Positions 40,729-53,016 are shown, counted from the first letter of the stretch. The stretch: 64,000 bases of DNA from Symsagittifera roscoffensis (GCF_963678635.1 NC_087070.1:44433467-44497466); one strand, 5' to 3'. Notes: generated by a model from the letters alone, not told the origin. A program made the numbers and translations.

Positions 40729-41861
40729 GAAGCTGATGAATGAAATGACATTTCGGGAGCCAATAGTGCCGATGTAGTTGAGAAGAATCTCTTCATGGGG
40801 GAGAAAAATATCAACTTTTCAGCTATTCATTGAATATTAGAGAAATATTATTGAGACTGGCGAGCGTTTACTGATGCTCTTTTTTTAAGCTTATCCTAGA
40901 TATGCTGTTGAATGTTTGTTTTAGCAATTTTATAAAATAAAAATGTAAGTTTACGCTTAACTTTTGCATTGTCAGATCTTAATAGCTTAGTTTTGAAAAG
41001 TGTTAGGATCTAACCTGGAAATCACAGGATTCGAAGTATTTTGGTGGCTTTGATTTCAAAGATTGGTCTACGGTGTTTCGATATGCATTTATTCCTCATA
41101 CATTTTAAAAGAAACAGTTTAATTTATGACACGGCCTGTTTATTTTTAGCTTGAAAGAGTTCAAAAACTACTATAAAACTAAAATTAGATCTAAAAAAAC
41201 GTGTGTTTATTGCCGCGGGTCGGAAAGATCTAACAAAGATGCTAACATGCTTAATGATAATCCATGTTTCTTTTTTTTTCAATTTCATTTACAATTTCTT
41301 TACATTGACAGTTTTGCAATGGTTGATTTCTGTAAAAATTTGTATTTTTTCAAGCTTTGATTTTGACTCTTCTATCAACCAAAGCTATCAAAATTAAACC
41401 AAAAAAAATTCGTTTCAAAACAGGAGTTCAAATTTGGCCAGTGTCAAAAAAACTAGAGTCAAATGAAACGTTATATATAGATGAATTTGTTTTTGTGGAA
41501 TAAGACATCATTTTATGCTTCTTAGATTCCCAAGTTTCCCAATTTGTCGATAATTAAGCTAGTGGGCGGTCGCTCAAACGCGCAAATTATGCAAAAAACT
41601 CTAAATTTTTCTATTTTACTTTATAAAAAAGAGGTTTTGCCTAAAACAACCAAGGGTTTGAAAAAGTACATCCATTGATACAGTGTATTCAAAATGGGAT
41701 TTTATAGAAAAAATTGAAAATAACAAAAAACATTCTTTTTCGCCAAAATTCAAAAGCTTTTTTATAAGACTTTTCTAAAAAAATTTGTCGCCTTTTTGGT
41801 TCCTTTGTTTTCATTAAGACTTTGCCAACTGTCTTTGGCAGCGTTTGTCTGTTGAATCATC
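40729..41861. other. AT-rich non-coding stretch
   Basis: A possible poly(A) signal near 40934; otherwise nothing recognisable. Confidence 0.5.
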
Positions 41862-42426
41862 ATTATGAGGCCAAACTGTGAACTGGATGGCGCACAATTT
41901 TGTGTCTGTATGTTCCTGGATTCCAGAGACAAGTCTTTAAACATGTTCCAAAATGTAAGTGGATTCCACCTACAAAATTTCAGTGCATTTCGCGATCAAA
42001 TACCTGCAATGTAAATTTTGCCGGCACGCTAGTTTTGATACCGCAACGAGCTAATATAGGTAGTTTTTCCGGATTCCGCAAATGTAAGCTTATTACGCAA
42101 ATGCAAGTGGGTTCCGCAAATTTGTGCGGACTCCAATATTAATCTGCGGATTCCGCGTACAATTCGCAGATTCAGCTTACAATTTGCGGATTCCATTTAC
42201 AATTGCGGATTCCACCACAGCTTAAGTTTACTAAACAGATATATAATTATTTGTTCATGGATTCTACAAACTGTTCCGGATTCCACAAAATGAGTTGCGG
42301 TTTCCACAAACTTTGTTGAAGATTCCGAAAATTTGCTTGCTTTTGGAGCAATTTTGAGCAATACAGCGTTTTAGCTCTTTGTCCTTGGAATCCAAAACAG
42401 CAAAGAAGATCAAAGAAAAGTAGCAA
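41862..42426. mobile_element. Small TIR element with GCGGATTCC-type repeats, copy 2 (truncated)
   Basis: Starts ATTATGAGGCCAAA, matching the left end of the element at 25361 with one change, and follows it through 'ttttgtgtctgtatgttcctgg' to the 'ccaaaacagcaaagaagatc' block. The right TIR is missing. Confidence 0.75.
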
Positions 42427-44969
42427 TAATGGGTGAAAAGGAGTGGTAAATCGGGGGATGTAAAAGAGGAAACTAAATGGGGATGTCGACAGGGGGATGC
42501 AAATGTTAACGAGGAGGTGTAAACCGGGGTGAGGGAGTGTCATATGTTTTAGGTTCGACATTGGACGTAAATTGGGTCAAGGAGAGTAAATATAGATTAG
42601 CAAAAATGAATAAGTACAAAAGTTATGAAACAGAATTTTCAACCAAAAATTGAAAATAAGACTTTTTTCTTAGCCAAGGTAGATCTCGTTTCAGTTGATG
42701 TAACGGGTATCGAGCCGAAAGCAATTTTTTAACTTTTATATAAACTGCCCTGAAATTTTCAAAAGTTTCACAAAAAAGTTTATATTGCATTATAATTGAT
42801 TATAGTAGGTTTAAAATGTTTTTATTGATAAAGAAGAGGCCAAATTTTGTATTTCGTGTGTAAACTGTGTAATCGATTGCAATAAATAAAAATTGAATTT
42901 CTGCTATTAAAAATCCCATTTAATTGATTGGTATTCATGAAACTTCAGTGCGGTTACATAATTGTTGTTGAACTATTTGATAACAACAACGTATTTTAGT
43001 TGAAGGAAGGATAATATGGTTCGCTGATACCCGATAGTTTTGAAAAATTATTACCACAAAATGGCTATCGTTAACTGTAATCAATGGTGGCGTCCCTCCT
43101 GATGGAGAGATCTAATCTCGAAAACTTATATCAGTTATTTTCAGTCAATAAGAATTGATTAATCAAAAATCTCCAGTTAAGCAAACAAATCCAGTCAGCC
43201 AAAATTAAGACCGACCAATTACGAAGTTAGCAGAATGTAGCAGATAAATGAAAATTCAATCATTGCCAGATCAAAGACAAGTTGGAAAAAACTAATTTTT
43301 CACAGGTACGATATAGAAAGTTTGAAAAACACTATAAAAGTTTTATTGTATCTGGACGGATTGTGCGTGCTGTTTCATTTTGGGTAAATTTTGACTTCGG
43401 TTCCTTGAAAAAAATTTTCAGCAAAATGAACTTCTACTGATTCTTTTTGTTTAAAAATTTTCCATCATTCGGCCCCTCTTTCATGAAAATATCCCTCGTA
43501 AGCGGTCATAAGGACTATTTTTTGAGAGAAATTTTGCATTTTTTATGCTTTTTTAATACAGTTTTTATATCATTGTTTCATAGATTATAGACAAAAAATA
43601 ACTGCTGTAGGCAAATGAATTTGAGTATAGTTATCTTCGCTTATCAAAAAGTTTTATTTTTCTCAAATCTATTTTACTAGTCTCTTTTTTTTCTGGATCT
43701 TATACTCTCACAGTTTTCTTAGAAAGAGATTGTTAGCAACAGTAGCTAAGACCTTTTTTCGTTAAAAAAACAGCACTGTTTTGATGAATTGCCTTTCCCG
43801 ATAAAAGCGGATCTTTCCAATTAACTTAGCAACTGCAGCAGCTGTGCTTTCTTTTGTTCTAAAGCCTAACTGAGAGTGATGTAGTATGTGTTGCCATGTA
43901 AGAAACCCAAGAAACTGTGATAAATTCCAGTTCAAATAATTTCCTTAGAACGAGTAAAACTGACATTGATTTGTCAGATATCATGTCGTTTGAATTCACT
44001 TCTTTTGTAAGAGGGGAAATTTTTTGGCAACTTTGAATGAAACAAAATTTAGGAGACAATCAACGGTAACCTTTCTCATTAAACTTTGAGACTTGTTTGA
44101 ATTTCAAAGATTTCACAGTTCTCAAAAAGGTTGATTTTTTTTACAAGGCTATACCTACTTAGACTGGTGTGTGAATCAATAAAAAAAATTGGTATGTTTT
44201 ATCAATATTTGCAAAGTGGTTGCTGAATAGCTTTGAATCTGTTTTTTAAATTTTTCTGGTGGGAAAATTTCACTGCAAATCAAGTAAGAAAAAACTTTTT
44301 TTTTGTTTTTTTTCTGAGCTCTTTTCCATTCCTCGCACCTTTTTTCAAGTTTTTTTCTAAAGATGTTTTAAATGATTGTGATTGAATGCATCATATTACG
44401 TAATAAAATACAGAAAATTTTTTGAATTTTTTGATTCATCATGCATAGTTTCTTTGCTAAATTTCAATGTTAAAAACAAGGTGGTTAGAAAAAAACAAAT
44501 ACTGGAAAATTTATAATCTTTTGTGACTGAAATCATGTAATAAATATTTTCACAATAGACCAAAACTCAATCAATGTTTGAGAACTTCCATTTAATTTAG
44601 AAAGAACACATTTGGGAAATTGTTATTAAAATCTAACTCTAATTTTCAGTTGTCTTCGTGCAATAAAAATTTTATATTTTATAACGAACGATGGTGTAGT
44701 GCCACCGCCGCAAAAGAGGGTAAGATTGGCGAAATGGTTTTAAGAGTGAGACCTGTAAAGGTTTTTTCTTGTGACTCCAAGAATGCACTTTTTTTGATGT
44801 CTTCGTACATTTTAAAATCTAATTAGTGCCCGTACCGAACTTTTTGGCCATAATCATATCTGATCATTGTAAAATCATGCAAAATTCATGTCTGTAACAG
44901 ATATGCAGCATGTCTATATTCGGCATGCACATACCTGCATCAGACCTGCATCAGGTGTGCTAACTGAAG
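42427..44969. other. Non-coding stretch with one copy of a dispersed repeat
   Basis: No gene recognised. The part at about 43735-43910 is one of three diverged copies of a local repeat (others near 46310-46500 and 47465-47660). Confidence 0.45.
43735..43910. repeat. Local dispersed repeat, three diverged copies
   Basis: This segment, about 46310-46500 and about 47465-47660 share an order of short blocks: 'caacag', a 'aaggc/aagacc' block, 'cactgtt(t)tgatgaattg', and then 'ttttgaa/ttctaaa' with 'actgag(a)gt'. They are strongly diverged and non-coding. Confidence 0.4.
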
Positions 44970-45150
44970 ATATGCTCACACCTGCAGCATCCATGATCAT
45001 GCCTGAACTGAACATGCTCACACCTGCAGGATGCATGATCATACCTGAACTAAACATGCTCACACCTGCAGGATACATGATCATACCTGAACTAAACATG
45101 CTCACACCTGCAGGATACATGACCATGCCTGAACCGAATATGCTCAAATC
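44960..45150. repeat. 42-bp minisatellite, about four units
   Basis: Units of the form 'atgctcacacctgcaggata' plus 'catgatcatacctgaactaaac' repeat with few changes. Because 42 is a multiple of three and the unit lacks stops, it is open on both strands (44888-45169 plus, 44914-45147 minus); neither is likely a real gene. Related words recur near 46050-46130. Confidence 0.85.
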
Positions 45151-45455
45151 GTTATCTTCAGTATTATAAGATAATTAAAGAAATGGTTAAATTGTAACAA
45201 CATCATAAACTCAGCTTGATAATGTGACACTTTACTTCAAATTTTAAGTTTTTTTCAGATTTTTTTTGACATTGGTGAAGTTTTTTGTTGAAAATTTACT
45301 GTAGCGGTTAGATGCATCTTTCTTTAATTGCCAGCAGGGAGTCGTTGGTAGCGGGGCGTGTGGATACTTTTCTCTGTTTCCTGTCAACATAAGCTAATTG
45401 TTAGTCAAAAATTCATCACTTTAAATAAATGCTTAACAAATAAAACTAGACAAAA

Positions 45456-45745
45456 ATCATGCGTTAAAAAGTAGTCGCATATTTGTTGTTAATTTATTCA
45501 ATGAGATTAGTAGTATCAACCAATCAAATCTTTTTAATTTATTCGCAATTATTGTGGCTACTGGTTTGCGAAAATTTAAAGATTTTTATGTTCCAATCAA
45601 ATTTTGCAAAAATTATGCGCTAAAAAGTAGTCGCACATTTGTTGTTAATTTATTCAATGACATCATCAGTATCAACCAATCAAATCTTTTTAATTTATTC
45701 GCAATTATTGCGGCTACTGGTTCGCGAAAATTGAAGGGTTATTGG
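45456..45745. repeat. Tandem duplication, unit about 156 bp
   Basis: The block 'aagtagtcgca', 'tttgttgttaatttattcaatga' and 'atcaaccaatcaaatctttt', through 'ggctactggtt', occurs twice with about 90% identity by eye, the second copy offset by about 156 bases. Confidence 0.8.
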
Positions 45746-46938
45746 CCAAAAAATTTTGTGACGAATTGCTTCAATTCAATGCTTTGTAGTTCAAACCGGG
45801 GATTCTTAGTTTTTTCGACTATCCCTCCCGTTGCCCCCTGAAACTAACCTGAATTTTTTTTTTTGGGATGTAGATGCGACATAATTTTCTTCATTTGAAG
45901 ATATTTGACTCGAGGAGGTAAATTTGGATAAGCTCATTTCAAACAAAATCTGAAAAAGTGAAATTTTTAACAAGAAAGACCAATTAGTCAAGATAAGAAG
46001 TAATGTATAAATAAATATGAATTTGTCAAGTTTTCAGTCAGTCGTTATCATGTCTGCGACAGGCATGAACATGTTTCACTCAGGTCTGATCATGTAAGAT
46101 CCAGGTATGACCACGTCTGTAGAAAAATACGCATGCTCACTTGTGAACAGCCCTGCATAATGGGGGAACAGTCCTGAGAATATTCTCTCCCCTGCTAAAT
46201 GGATGATCAGCCGTGAAATGGCACAAAAAGTTCAGTACGGGTGAGTAGTTAAAATCTTTGATACTGGAACTTTTTTCCTTAATTGTAAGGTTTGCTTTGA
46301 AAGATAATTTTATCAACAGTATAGAAGGCCATCTTTCAAAACAAATTGCACTGTTACAACGAATTGATTTTCCCAACTAGCGCGGGTTTTTTCAATTATT
46401 GTAGCAATGGCGTCTGCTTTGCTTTTTTGAATTCTAAAAATAAACTGTATGTGACGAAATTGTTTTTTCGCGTAATAAAATTCAAGAAATTGTTGCCTGT
46501 TTTGTTCCAATAATTTGCTTTAGAAGGGTAGAAAAAAATTGGATTTTGAGTTTGAGTTTCAGTTTTTTAGAGGAGAAATCGTTTCGTCAAGCTCAAATGA
46601 AATCGAAAAAATTGAGGTGACAAAACATCACTGATAGGAAAAAATCAAAAAGTTTTACAATGCTTCTTCTATTAGTAAAATGAAACGAAGAAAAAAATTA
46701 TGATAATCAATGCTAAATTTGAAGATTTACCAATTCGCTGTTTGTCGCAGTTCTCAGAAACTTTAACTTTTTCTACAAAAAATTTTAAAATTAGATTGGA
46801 TGTGAGTCGGGGAAATTTTTGGTTATTTTTCATCAATATTCGCAAAATATTTGATGAATAAATTTGCACATATTTTTTTTTGCCTGCGTTAGAAAAACTT
46901 GACATTTCATGTTTCTGTTTTTTTGTGTGTTTTTTTGT

Positions 46939-47305
46939 GAGGCACTAAAGCGCTAATCTTAGCATTAGTCTTCAACCAGTTGGAAAAAAAACTAAGCAAG
47001 ACTGCATTGAGAGTTTACACCTACAATTGGTACTTCACGAGCTGGATAAAAATATAAAAAGCAGAATTTTTCACGTCAAGTCAAGTCAGTCATAGCAAAA
47101 AACGTATTTTTTTTTCAAAAAAAATTTGAAAAAAAAATACGTTTTTTGCTATGACTGACTTGACTTGACGTGAAAAATTCTGCTTTTTATATTTTTATCC
47201 AGCTCGTGAAGTACCAATTGTAGGTGTAAACTCTCAATGCAGTCTTGCTTAGTTTTTTTTCCAACTGGTTGAAGACTAATGCTAAGATTAGCGCTTTAGT
47301 GCCTC
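46939..47305. repeat. Perfect palindrome, 181-bp arms, 5-base loop
   Basis: The left arm 46939-47119 and the right arm 47125-47305 are exact reverse complements as far as I can trace, with AAAAA at the centre. Outside the arms similarity stops at once. No ORF in it is convincing. See finding. Confidence 0.95.
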
Positions 47306-48988
47306 TGCTAAAATAGTCTTGAGTTGAAATCATTGAAGTTTTGTTTGCAAAAAGATTGTGAAATTGAGGGCTGTAAATTTGTTTTTGTGACTCCAAAACA
47401 GCATTTGAAGTGCTGTTTTTACGATCTGAAGATTTATATTTTTTCATAGTCACCTTTTTTATGATACAGGTTGTTATCAACAGTTTCGAAGGCTATTTTT
47501 TAAAGAAAAACTGCACGGCTATGATGAATTGAGTTTTCTATTAAAAAAAAAAGTTTTTTAATTAACGTCAACTGTACTTTTTTTGTTTTGAAGCGAGCTG
47601 AGAGTGTTGTATTATGATTTGATGCGTAATAAAAAACAATTTACAATTTGCTTAGAAGGGTAAAAATGATATTAGTCTAAAGTTGCAGGGTTCGGATTGA
47701 ATTCTTTTATGAGGTTAGAATGTTTTTTGCCAATTAAAAAATTCAGTAAGAATGAGGTGAAGAAACATCCTTCAAATAAAACATTCACAAAAATTGACAA
47801 TTTTTGTGGCATTGATATAATTAAATTGAAAGAAGGCAAAATTTTGGTCACAATCAACGCTATTGTTTGTTATCAAAAAAAACTTTGATGTTTAGAAAAA
47901 ATAATGTTACAATTAAGACTGGTGTGAGGAAAAAGAAGCGTTTGATAATTTTTCACTTATATTCTCCAAGCAATCTATGCCTGCAATTTTTATTTTTTCC
48001 TGCTTTTTTGAAAACTTGCTTTTTTGTTCTTTGTAATTTGAAAAAAAAAATTTTGATTAAGTTTTGCAATAATTTTTGTTACAATAAATCATAAATTATT
48101 TCAATTATTTTTGTTTTCTAGGAACAATTTAATTTTTTTGTCTGTGCTGCAACCCTTTTAGGCTATTTTGTGTTCACTCCCCATAATTGGGCTATAACAC
48201 AGGGTCCGTTTTTTGATCATCGATTTCAATTTAAACGAAAGTCACCGCATAGTAACTGATAAGATCCTGGGTTAACTACAACCTCATTGATGTGGTTTTT
48301 TGAATTGATAATGCTGTGATTATTTGTTCATCAAATTGTCTTGAATAAGCTTAATCATCTTGGTAAAATTTTCAGGTCAAGTTTTTTTTAATTCTCAATT
48401 TTTCCACGGTTATCGTTTAAAAGTTTTCACAGTTAACCTTTTGCATTATCTGATATTGAGTATTTTTACGCTCAACTTTTCTAAAGTTTTCTCCCTCACG
48501 TTTGGCAAGGTACTATTAGTGCCTCCTAGGAGTACGTGACATCATTATTGTTGTCACGATTATGATTTTTTTGTATTCGATTTATGTTCCCGAACAAATG
48601 AGCTCTCGTGTCCTCAAAATACGGGCTTAAGTTTATGGTACATTTTTTGTAGTATACAGCTCCTGGGTTCTTATGCGATCGTCCAAATTTGTTTTTGCTC
48701 TTTTTTTAAAAAGATTTCTCTGTTTTTTATTTTATTTCTCAACTCAGGCTCTCAGTTGTACTAGCTCGATCAGAAAGAACATCATCGAATAAATTTGCCT
48801 CGATTTCATTTGCACTCGACTTCATTTGGTATGTCTTTGCTGCTCACGTATAATTGAATTCACGTTAGCGGGAACAAACGGTTCCCTAGTTTCCTGAATA
48901 AACACAATCGTTAGAATAGATTTTAACACTTAAAACTCTTAGACTTGAATTATTGCTTCTCAGTGGTCTTCAGAAGACTAAACATTCC
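47306..48988. other. AT-rich non-coding stretch
   Basis: Includes one copy of the local dispersed repeat (about 47465-47660). No gene recognised. Confidence 0.45.
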
Positions 48989-49191
48989 GGCTCTTTTTCC
49001 TTTTCCCCCCACCTGCAAAATTTTACCTGTAAATTTGTTGACTACATTGTCCGATTGCTATGACATAATTTACATACAGACTAATAAGGCCACGACCAAC
49101 AGATTTGGTCTTCATACTCAACCTCGTAAAACCACTCGTTACACTAATATATTGAAGGTAGTGTGAGGTGGGGGGAAAATGAAAAAGAGCC
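48989..49191 (+). mobile_element. MITE, GGCTCTTTTTC family, full copy
   Basis: 203 bp with ends GGCTCTTTTTCC and GAAAAAGAGCC and inner CCCCCCACCTG and GAGGTGGGGGG. It is the best-preserved copy in the window. Confidence 0.85.
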
Positions 49192-49437
49192 ATCATTCCA
49201 ATTCAACTTTCTGGTTTTTTCTTGAAGATCACTTGTTTGTTTTTTAAACTCAAACTCAAATATTCAAACTCATGTGTTTTAAGATAAGTTAGATAAAATA
49301 ATATCTTTGTAAATAAGAAAGAGCTTGCAAACTGGGTTAGAGACAAAGTTGTGTTACCACCCGTGAAACTTTACTTTTAAATTTTGAAAATTGGCATATT
49401 AACTCTGCAAATATAACTAATGCTAATATATTTGGTC

Positions 49438-49620
49438 GGCTTTTTTTCCTTTTCCCCCCACCTGCAAATTTTTATATTGAAGTTACTGTTCACTTTGTCC
49501 GATTGTCATGAAAATTGACACGCAGACTAGTTAGGCCATGGCAAACATATTTGTATTTGGGCTCCATAAAAAAACCTCGTAAAACCACTCGTTAGACCAT
49601 AAAGTTCATGTGCCAACAAT
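49438..49620 (+). mobile_element. MITE, GGCTCTTTTTC family, right-truncated copy
   Basis: Starts GGCTTTTTTTCCTTTTCCCCCCACCTG and carries the 'ggccatggcaaacatatttg' core. The right end is lost where LINE sequence begins. Confidence 0.7.
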
Positions 49621-49629
49621 AAATTAACT

Positions 49630-50338
49630 GTGCATCCGTCGAAGTGTAGACTTCAGCAATTTGGTAAAAAGCATATTGAATTGAAAGAGATCAAATTAGG
49701 TTGTGATAAATTGGACTATACGACCAACTTGAAATATCTTGGAGTCTTGCTTGACTGTGAACTCAACTTCAGTGATCAAATTGAAAGTGTGTGTACTAAG
49801 TTAAGGAAGTTTAACGGAATCATGTACCCTGCACGAGCCTGTTTTTCTAAATATCATCTTTTACGTTTCTATTCTGCTTATATCATTACAATTATGTCTT
49901 ACGGACTCATAGCATATGGGTGTGGCGCAAAAAGTAATATGGATAAAATTTATTTAGTACAGAAAAAGATTTTGAGGACTATATTTTTTAAACGTAAATA
50001 CGAACATATTACGAACGTGTTCATCGAATATAATATTCACACCGTTTTTGATTTAATTTTTTATTCAGATTTTTCACGAAACCTTTCGACAACTAAGAAA
50101 TGAGTCTCCTCTGAAATTCTTGATTAGAGATAAAACTTCAACCATGAAAACGCGATCTAAATTTAAGGGTTTGTTAATTTTGCCAGCTCTTAGGACTACG
50201 AAAATGAAAAATTCTGTTTCTTTGAAAGTCATCAATGCGTATAACTTTTTGATTGACAACAAACTAATCCCTAATAACCTTAACGTTATGACTGAAGTTG
50301 GGTTCAAGTCTTTCTTTAAAAAATTCAGTAGGCTTTAA
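49630..50338 (+). pseudogene. 3' fragment of a non-LTR retrotransposon (LINE) reverse transcriptase ORF
   Basis: The translated part has the post-thumb pattern of LINE polymerases: NLKYLGVLLDCELNF, a helix with KLRKFNG, then SYGLIAYGCGAKSNMDKI and VQKKILRTIF. Conserved C-terminal sequence continues in another frame after about 50095 (LKVINAYNFLIDNKLIP, ending KKFSRL), so at least one frameshift is present. The catalytic RT core is missing: a 5'-truncated, dead copy, as usual for LINEs. Confidence 0.8.
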
Positions 50339-50589
50339 ATATTAGACAATGAAAGTATGTTTTCGCTGTTTTACCATCGGTAACTCCTAATTTCAGTGCC
50401 CTACCGTTTGTTTCTAGGTAACCTAAAGGGATGCTACTCGAAAGGTTGAATTACCTGTATAGCAGTCCTGATGTAGATTTATTTAAGCTGTTTGATCAAA
50501 ATGATGTGTGTCAAAATTTTATCTGCATCAAACTCAAATTCAGGTGGGGGGAGGGGGGTTTAGGAGGAAAAAGAGCCATTTGGTCTCGG

Positions 50590-51020
50590 TACCGAACTCT
50601 GTCGAAACATTTTTCTTTGTCGAACAGTCGAAACATAGAAATCTTGGGTCGAGTCGGTCGAAACATAAATCGCAAAACTCGACCCGGAAAGTCGCAACAT
50701 ATCTGTATCGGGTCGCGCAAATGTTTCAGTCGCACAAAGTCGCAAACAAACCCATTTTGAGTCGCAATGGTCGCAACATACCTAATTTGGGTCCCACAAG
50801 GTCGCAACATATCTGTTTTGGGTCGCGCAAAGTCGCTCAAATATTTCGGTCGCGCAAAGTCGCAACATACCGTATTTGGGTCGCTCAAAGTCGCATAAAA
50901 TTTCTTCGGTCGCGCAAAGTCACAACATACCAATTTTCAGTCGCAATGGTCGCAATATACCCGATCTGGGTCGCAATGGTGGCAACATACACATTTTTGA
51001 ATCATAATGGTCGCAACATA
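50590..51020. repeat. Degenerate tandem repeat with GTCG(C/A)AACAT core
   Basis: GTCGAAACAT or GTCGCAACAT followed by 'a-tttgggtcg(c)(g)caaa' recurs about ten times at irregular spacing. Early units read GTCGAAACAT and later ones GTCGCAACAT. ORFs on both strands across it (50508-51047 plus, 50511-50933 minus) are repeat products. Confidence 0.8.
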
Positions 51021-51679
51021 AGTCCCCGACCTCGGCCCGGGTTTTAAAATCACTTGTTGTACTACAAAAACGATGAGTGTGTAAAACGGCGAGGATGGAA
51101 GAAAAATAGCATCAAAAACCAGAACCTAAAGATTTAAGGAGACTCCGAGCTCTAGGAATATAACTGAAAAAAGTTGAGTTCGAATATTAACTTATACACG
51201 TGCTGAATTCGCAGATTTATAAATATGTCGATACGAGTTGTTTAAGATCAAAACAATCTGACCTCTTGCAACCAATACAGTAATTAAGATTACCATAGAA
51301 AACGGAGTTTATTTTGTCGTGTAGAAATTGGGCTCTTTTCTGGCCCGGCCACCTTTGTTTTTTTCTAAATTTTTTGAATTTTTCCTTTCGAAAGCCATAT
51401 TCAAAATGAGTTTTGCTGTTTACAGTTTCACAATAGATAGAAAATTTTTCTATAGAAAAAATCCCTTCCTCCCATTTGTATTTCGCGGTTAAATTTGTAT
51501 TTCGGGGCAAAATGAAAAGAACCCATCACGGGACAGGAAAAAAGCATTAAGCTTTAGCCATCGCAAAGCATGGGATCGTTTCCAGTTTCGCACCTTCTCA
51601 AAAAATACAAGATGAATTGGTTTAAAAATAGTTCAGTTGGCGTTTTGCAATTGAAAACAGGGTTATTTTCAACTCCCTC
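51021..51679. other. Non-coding stretch
   Basis: No gene or repeat copy recognised. Confidence 0.45.
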
Positions 51680-52200
51680 GTTTTAATTTTAAGTTTGAAA
51701 AGCTACTTCCACGTTGTCAGAATGCAATAAACTTTAGCTTGATGAACAAGGTAACTTCTGCGAACAGGTGTTTTTCATACTTTACATCGTAACATCCGAA
51801 AAATGATATAAAGATTTGTTCACGTATCTGATAATGTTTTTTTTTGCAGTTTAAACAGTCGAAAACAAATTTATCTAAAATTTCCTTCTATAAATTTGAG
51901 AAAAATTCATACGGGGGCTAAGTTAACAGTAGAAGGGTTCACCACATGACACAAGCAAATCAGTTTTAAGGCTTTTATCCATCACCGCCCCCCCCCCCCA
52001 TTTCATTTTTGTTTTGTTTTTTGTTTGTTATAATGGGTGTAGGCGTAATTTTACAGTTCAAAGTATGAAGAACAAGTTTGTTCACAATGGTTGATTTGTT
52101 CACCATTCAAGTTTTCATTCCACTATAACAACTAGAAATTTGTTTAGGGGGGGGGGGGGTGAGATGAGCGGAAAAACAATTAAATAAAAATAGAAAACTG
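51680..52200. mobile_element. Two diverged copies of the GGCTCTTTTCCAGTTCC MITE family
   Basis: About 51680-51880 matches the middle of the element at 52239 ('cgttgtca(c/g)aatgcaat' through 'ttcatactttaca'). About 51985-52165 matches it in inverted orientation ('agtatgaagaacaa', 'gatttgttcacca'), bounded by poly-C and poly-G. The outer ends are eroded. Confidence 0.6.
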
Positions 52201-52238
52201 ATTTACAGCTAGGGGGAACAACCTGGGTCGAAAAAGGG

Positions 52239-52459
52239 GGCTCTTTTCCAGTTCCCCCCCCCCTTTCAAACTCAATTTTGAAAAGTATATTTAACGTTGT
52301 CACAATGCAATGAAATTTGGCGTGGTGAACAAATCGACAAGTCTGAACAGATTTGTTCTTCATACTTTACAGCGTAACTTCACGCATTTAGCCGTAATAA
52401 CACGTAAAACAAATATATAACTCGTTATTTTGAAAGGGGGGGGGAACTGGAAAAGAGCC
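52239..52459 (+). mobile_element. MITE, GGCTCTTTTCCAGTTCC family, full copy
   Basis: 221 bp with ends GGCTCTTTTCCAGTTCCCCC and its inverse GGGGGAACTGGAAAAGAGCC, at least 20 bp. The interior has no coding capacity. The first nine bases of the end are shared with the other MITE family, so the two are probably related. Confidence 0.9.
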
Positions 52460-52544
52460 AAAAAGGGCCATTGCAGCAATATATTTTCGACAATTTTATA
52501 GTTTTCCCCGGGAGCATGAAGTTGGAAAAGAGCCTTGTTTAAAC

Positions 52545-52585
52545 CAGTCTAGCCAATCACAGTCAATCAGAGGTTATAAATACCA
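52545..52585 (+). promoter_or_regulatory. CCAAT and TATA-like elements before the 52586 exon
   Basis: AGCCAATCA and GTCAATCA are followed by TTATAAATA, which ends only about five bases before the ATG at 52586. If that TATA box is used, transcription would begin downstream of this ATG, and the next in-frame ATG (52718) would be the start. Confidence 0.35.
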
Positions 52586-52776
52586 ATGGCTGATGAGAAG
52601 AGTGGAGATGTGGGAGACGACGGAGGAGCAGGGGGAGGGGCGGGAGAAGGAGCGGGTAAAAAGACAAGCGGTAGGGGCGGGAAGGGAACCTCGTGCAATG
52701 TGTGCGCAGTGATTGGTATGTCTCTGGGAATTGTGCTCGTGGCTCTCCAGGTTGCCCTCCTCTGCAACGTCGAATG
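52586..52776 (+). CDS. First coding exon of a possible claudin-like paralogue
   Basis: Open from ATG to a donor, AATG|GTAACT, in phase 2. The first 35 residues are Gly/Lys/Asp/Glu-rich. Then comes a Cys-containing membrane segment (about residues 37-61, with VIGMSLGIVLVALQVALLC) ending in Asn-x-x-Trp at the splice. Exon 1 of the gene at 31960 ends the same way: one membrane helix, Asn-Ile-Gln-Trp, then a phase-2 GT. The similarity suggests a related four-pass protein, whose later exons I did not find. Confidence 0.45.
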
Positions 52777-52810
52777 GTAACTTAACCGAGACCAGAGGTA
52801 CTCGACTTAT

Positions 52811-53016
52811 GTGCTCTTTTTCTTTTTACCCACCTGCTAGTTTTTACAAAATAAATGGTTTTTTTTTGTCGCTTAGTCCGGTTGTTACAAAAATTACCTT
52901 GTGGACTAACTAGGCTATGACAAACATATTTTGTCGCTATACTCAACCTTGTAGAAACCAATAGTTAGATCATAAAATTGATGCTAAAGCAAAGTGGGGC
53001 ATAAGGAAAAAATGCG
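52811..53016 (+). mobile_element. MITE, GGCTCTTTTTC family, diverged copy
   Basis: Starts GTGCTCTTTTTC, has 'ggctatgacaaacatatttt' in the middle and ends GGAAAAAATGC. It lies just after the donor of the 52586 exon. Confidence 0.65.

Noticed and set aside
44888-45169. Coding ORF on either strand
   Set aside because: Both frames are products of a 42-bp tandem repeat without stops.
50590-51020. CRISPR array
   Set aside because: Repeats are degenerate, spacing is irregular, and the window is animal nuclear DNA.
50508-51047. 179-residue Arg/Ser-rich ORF
   Set aside because: It is a translation of the GTCGCAACAT tandem repeat; a minus-strand frame is equally open.
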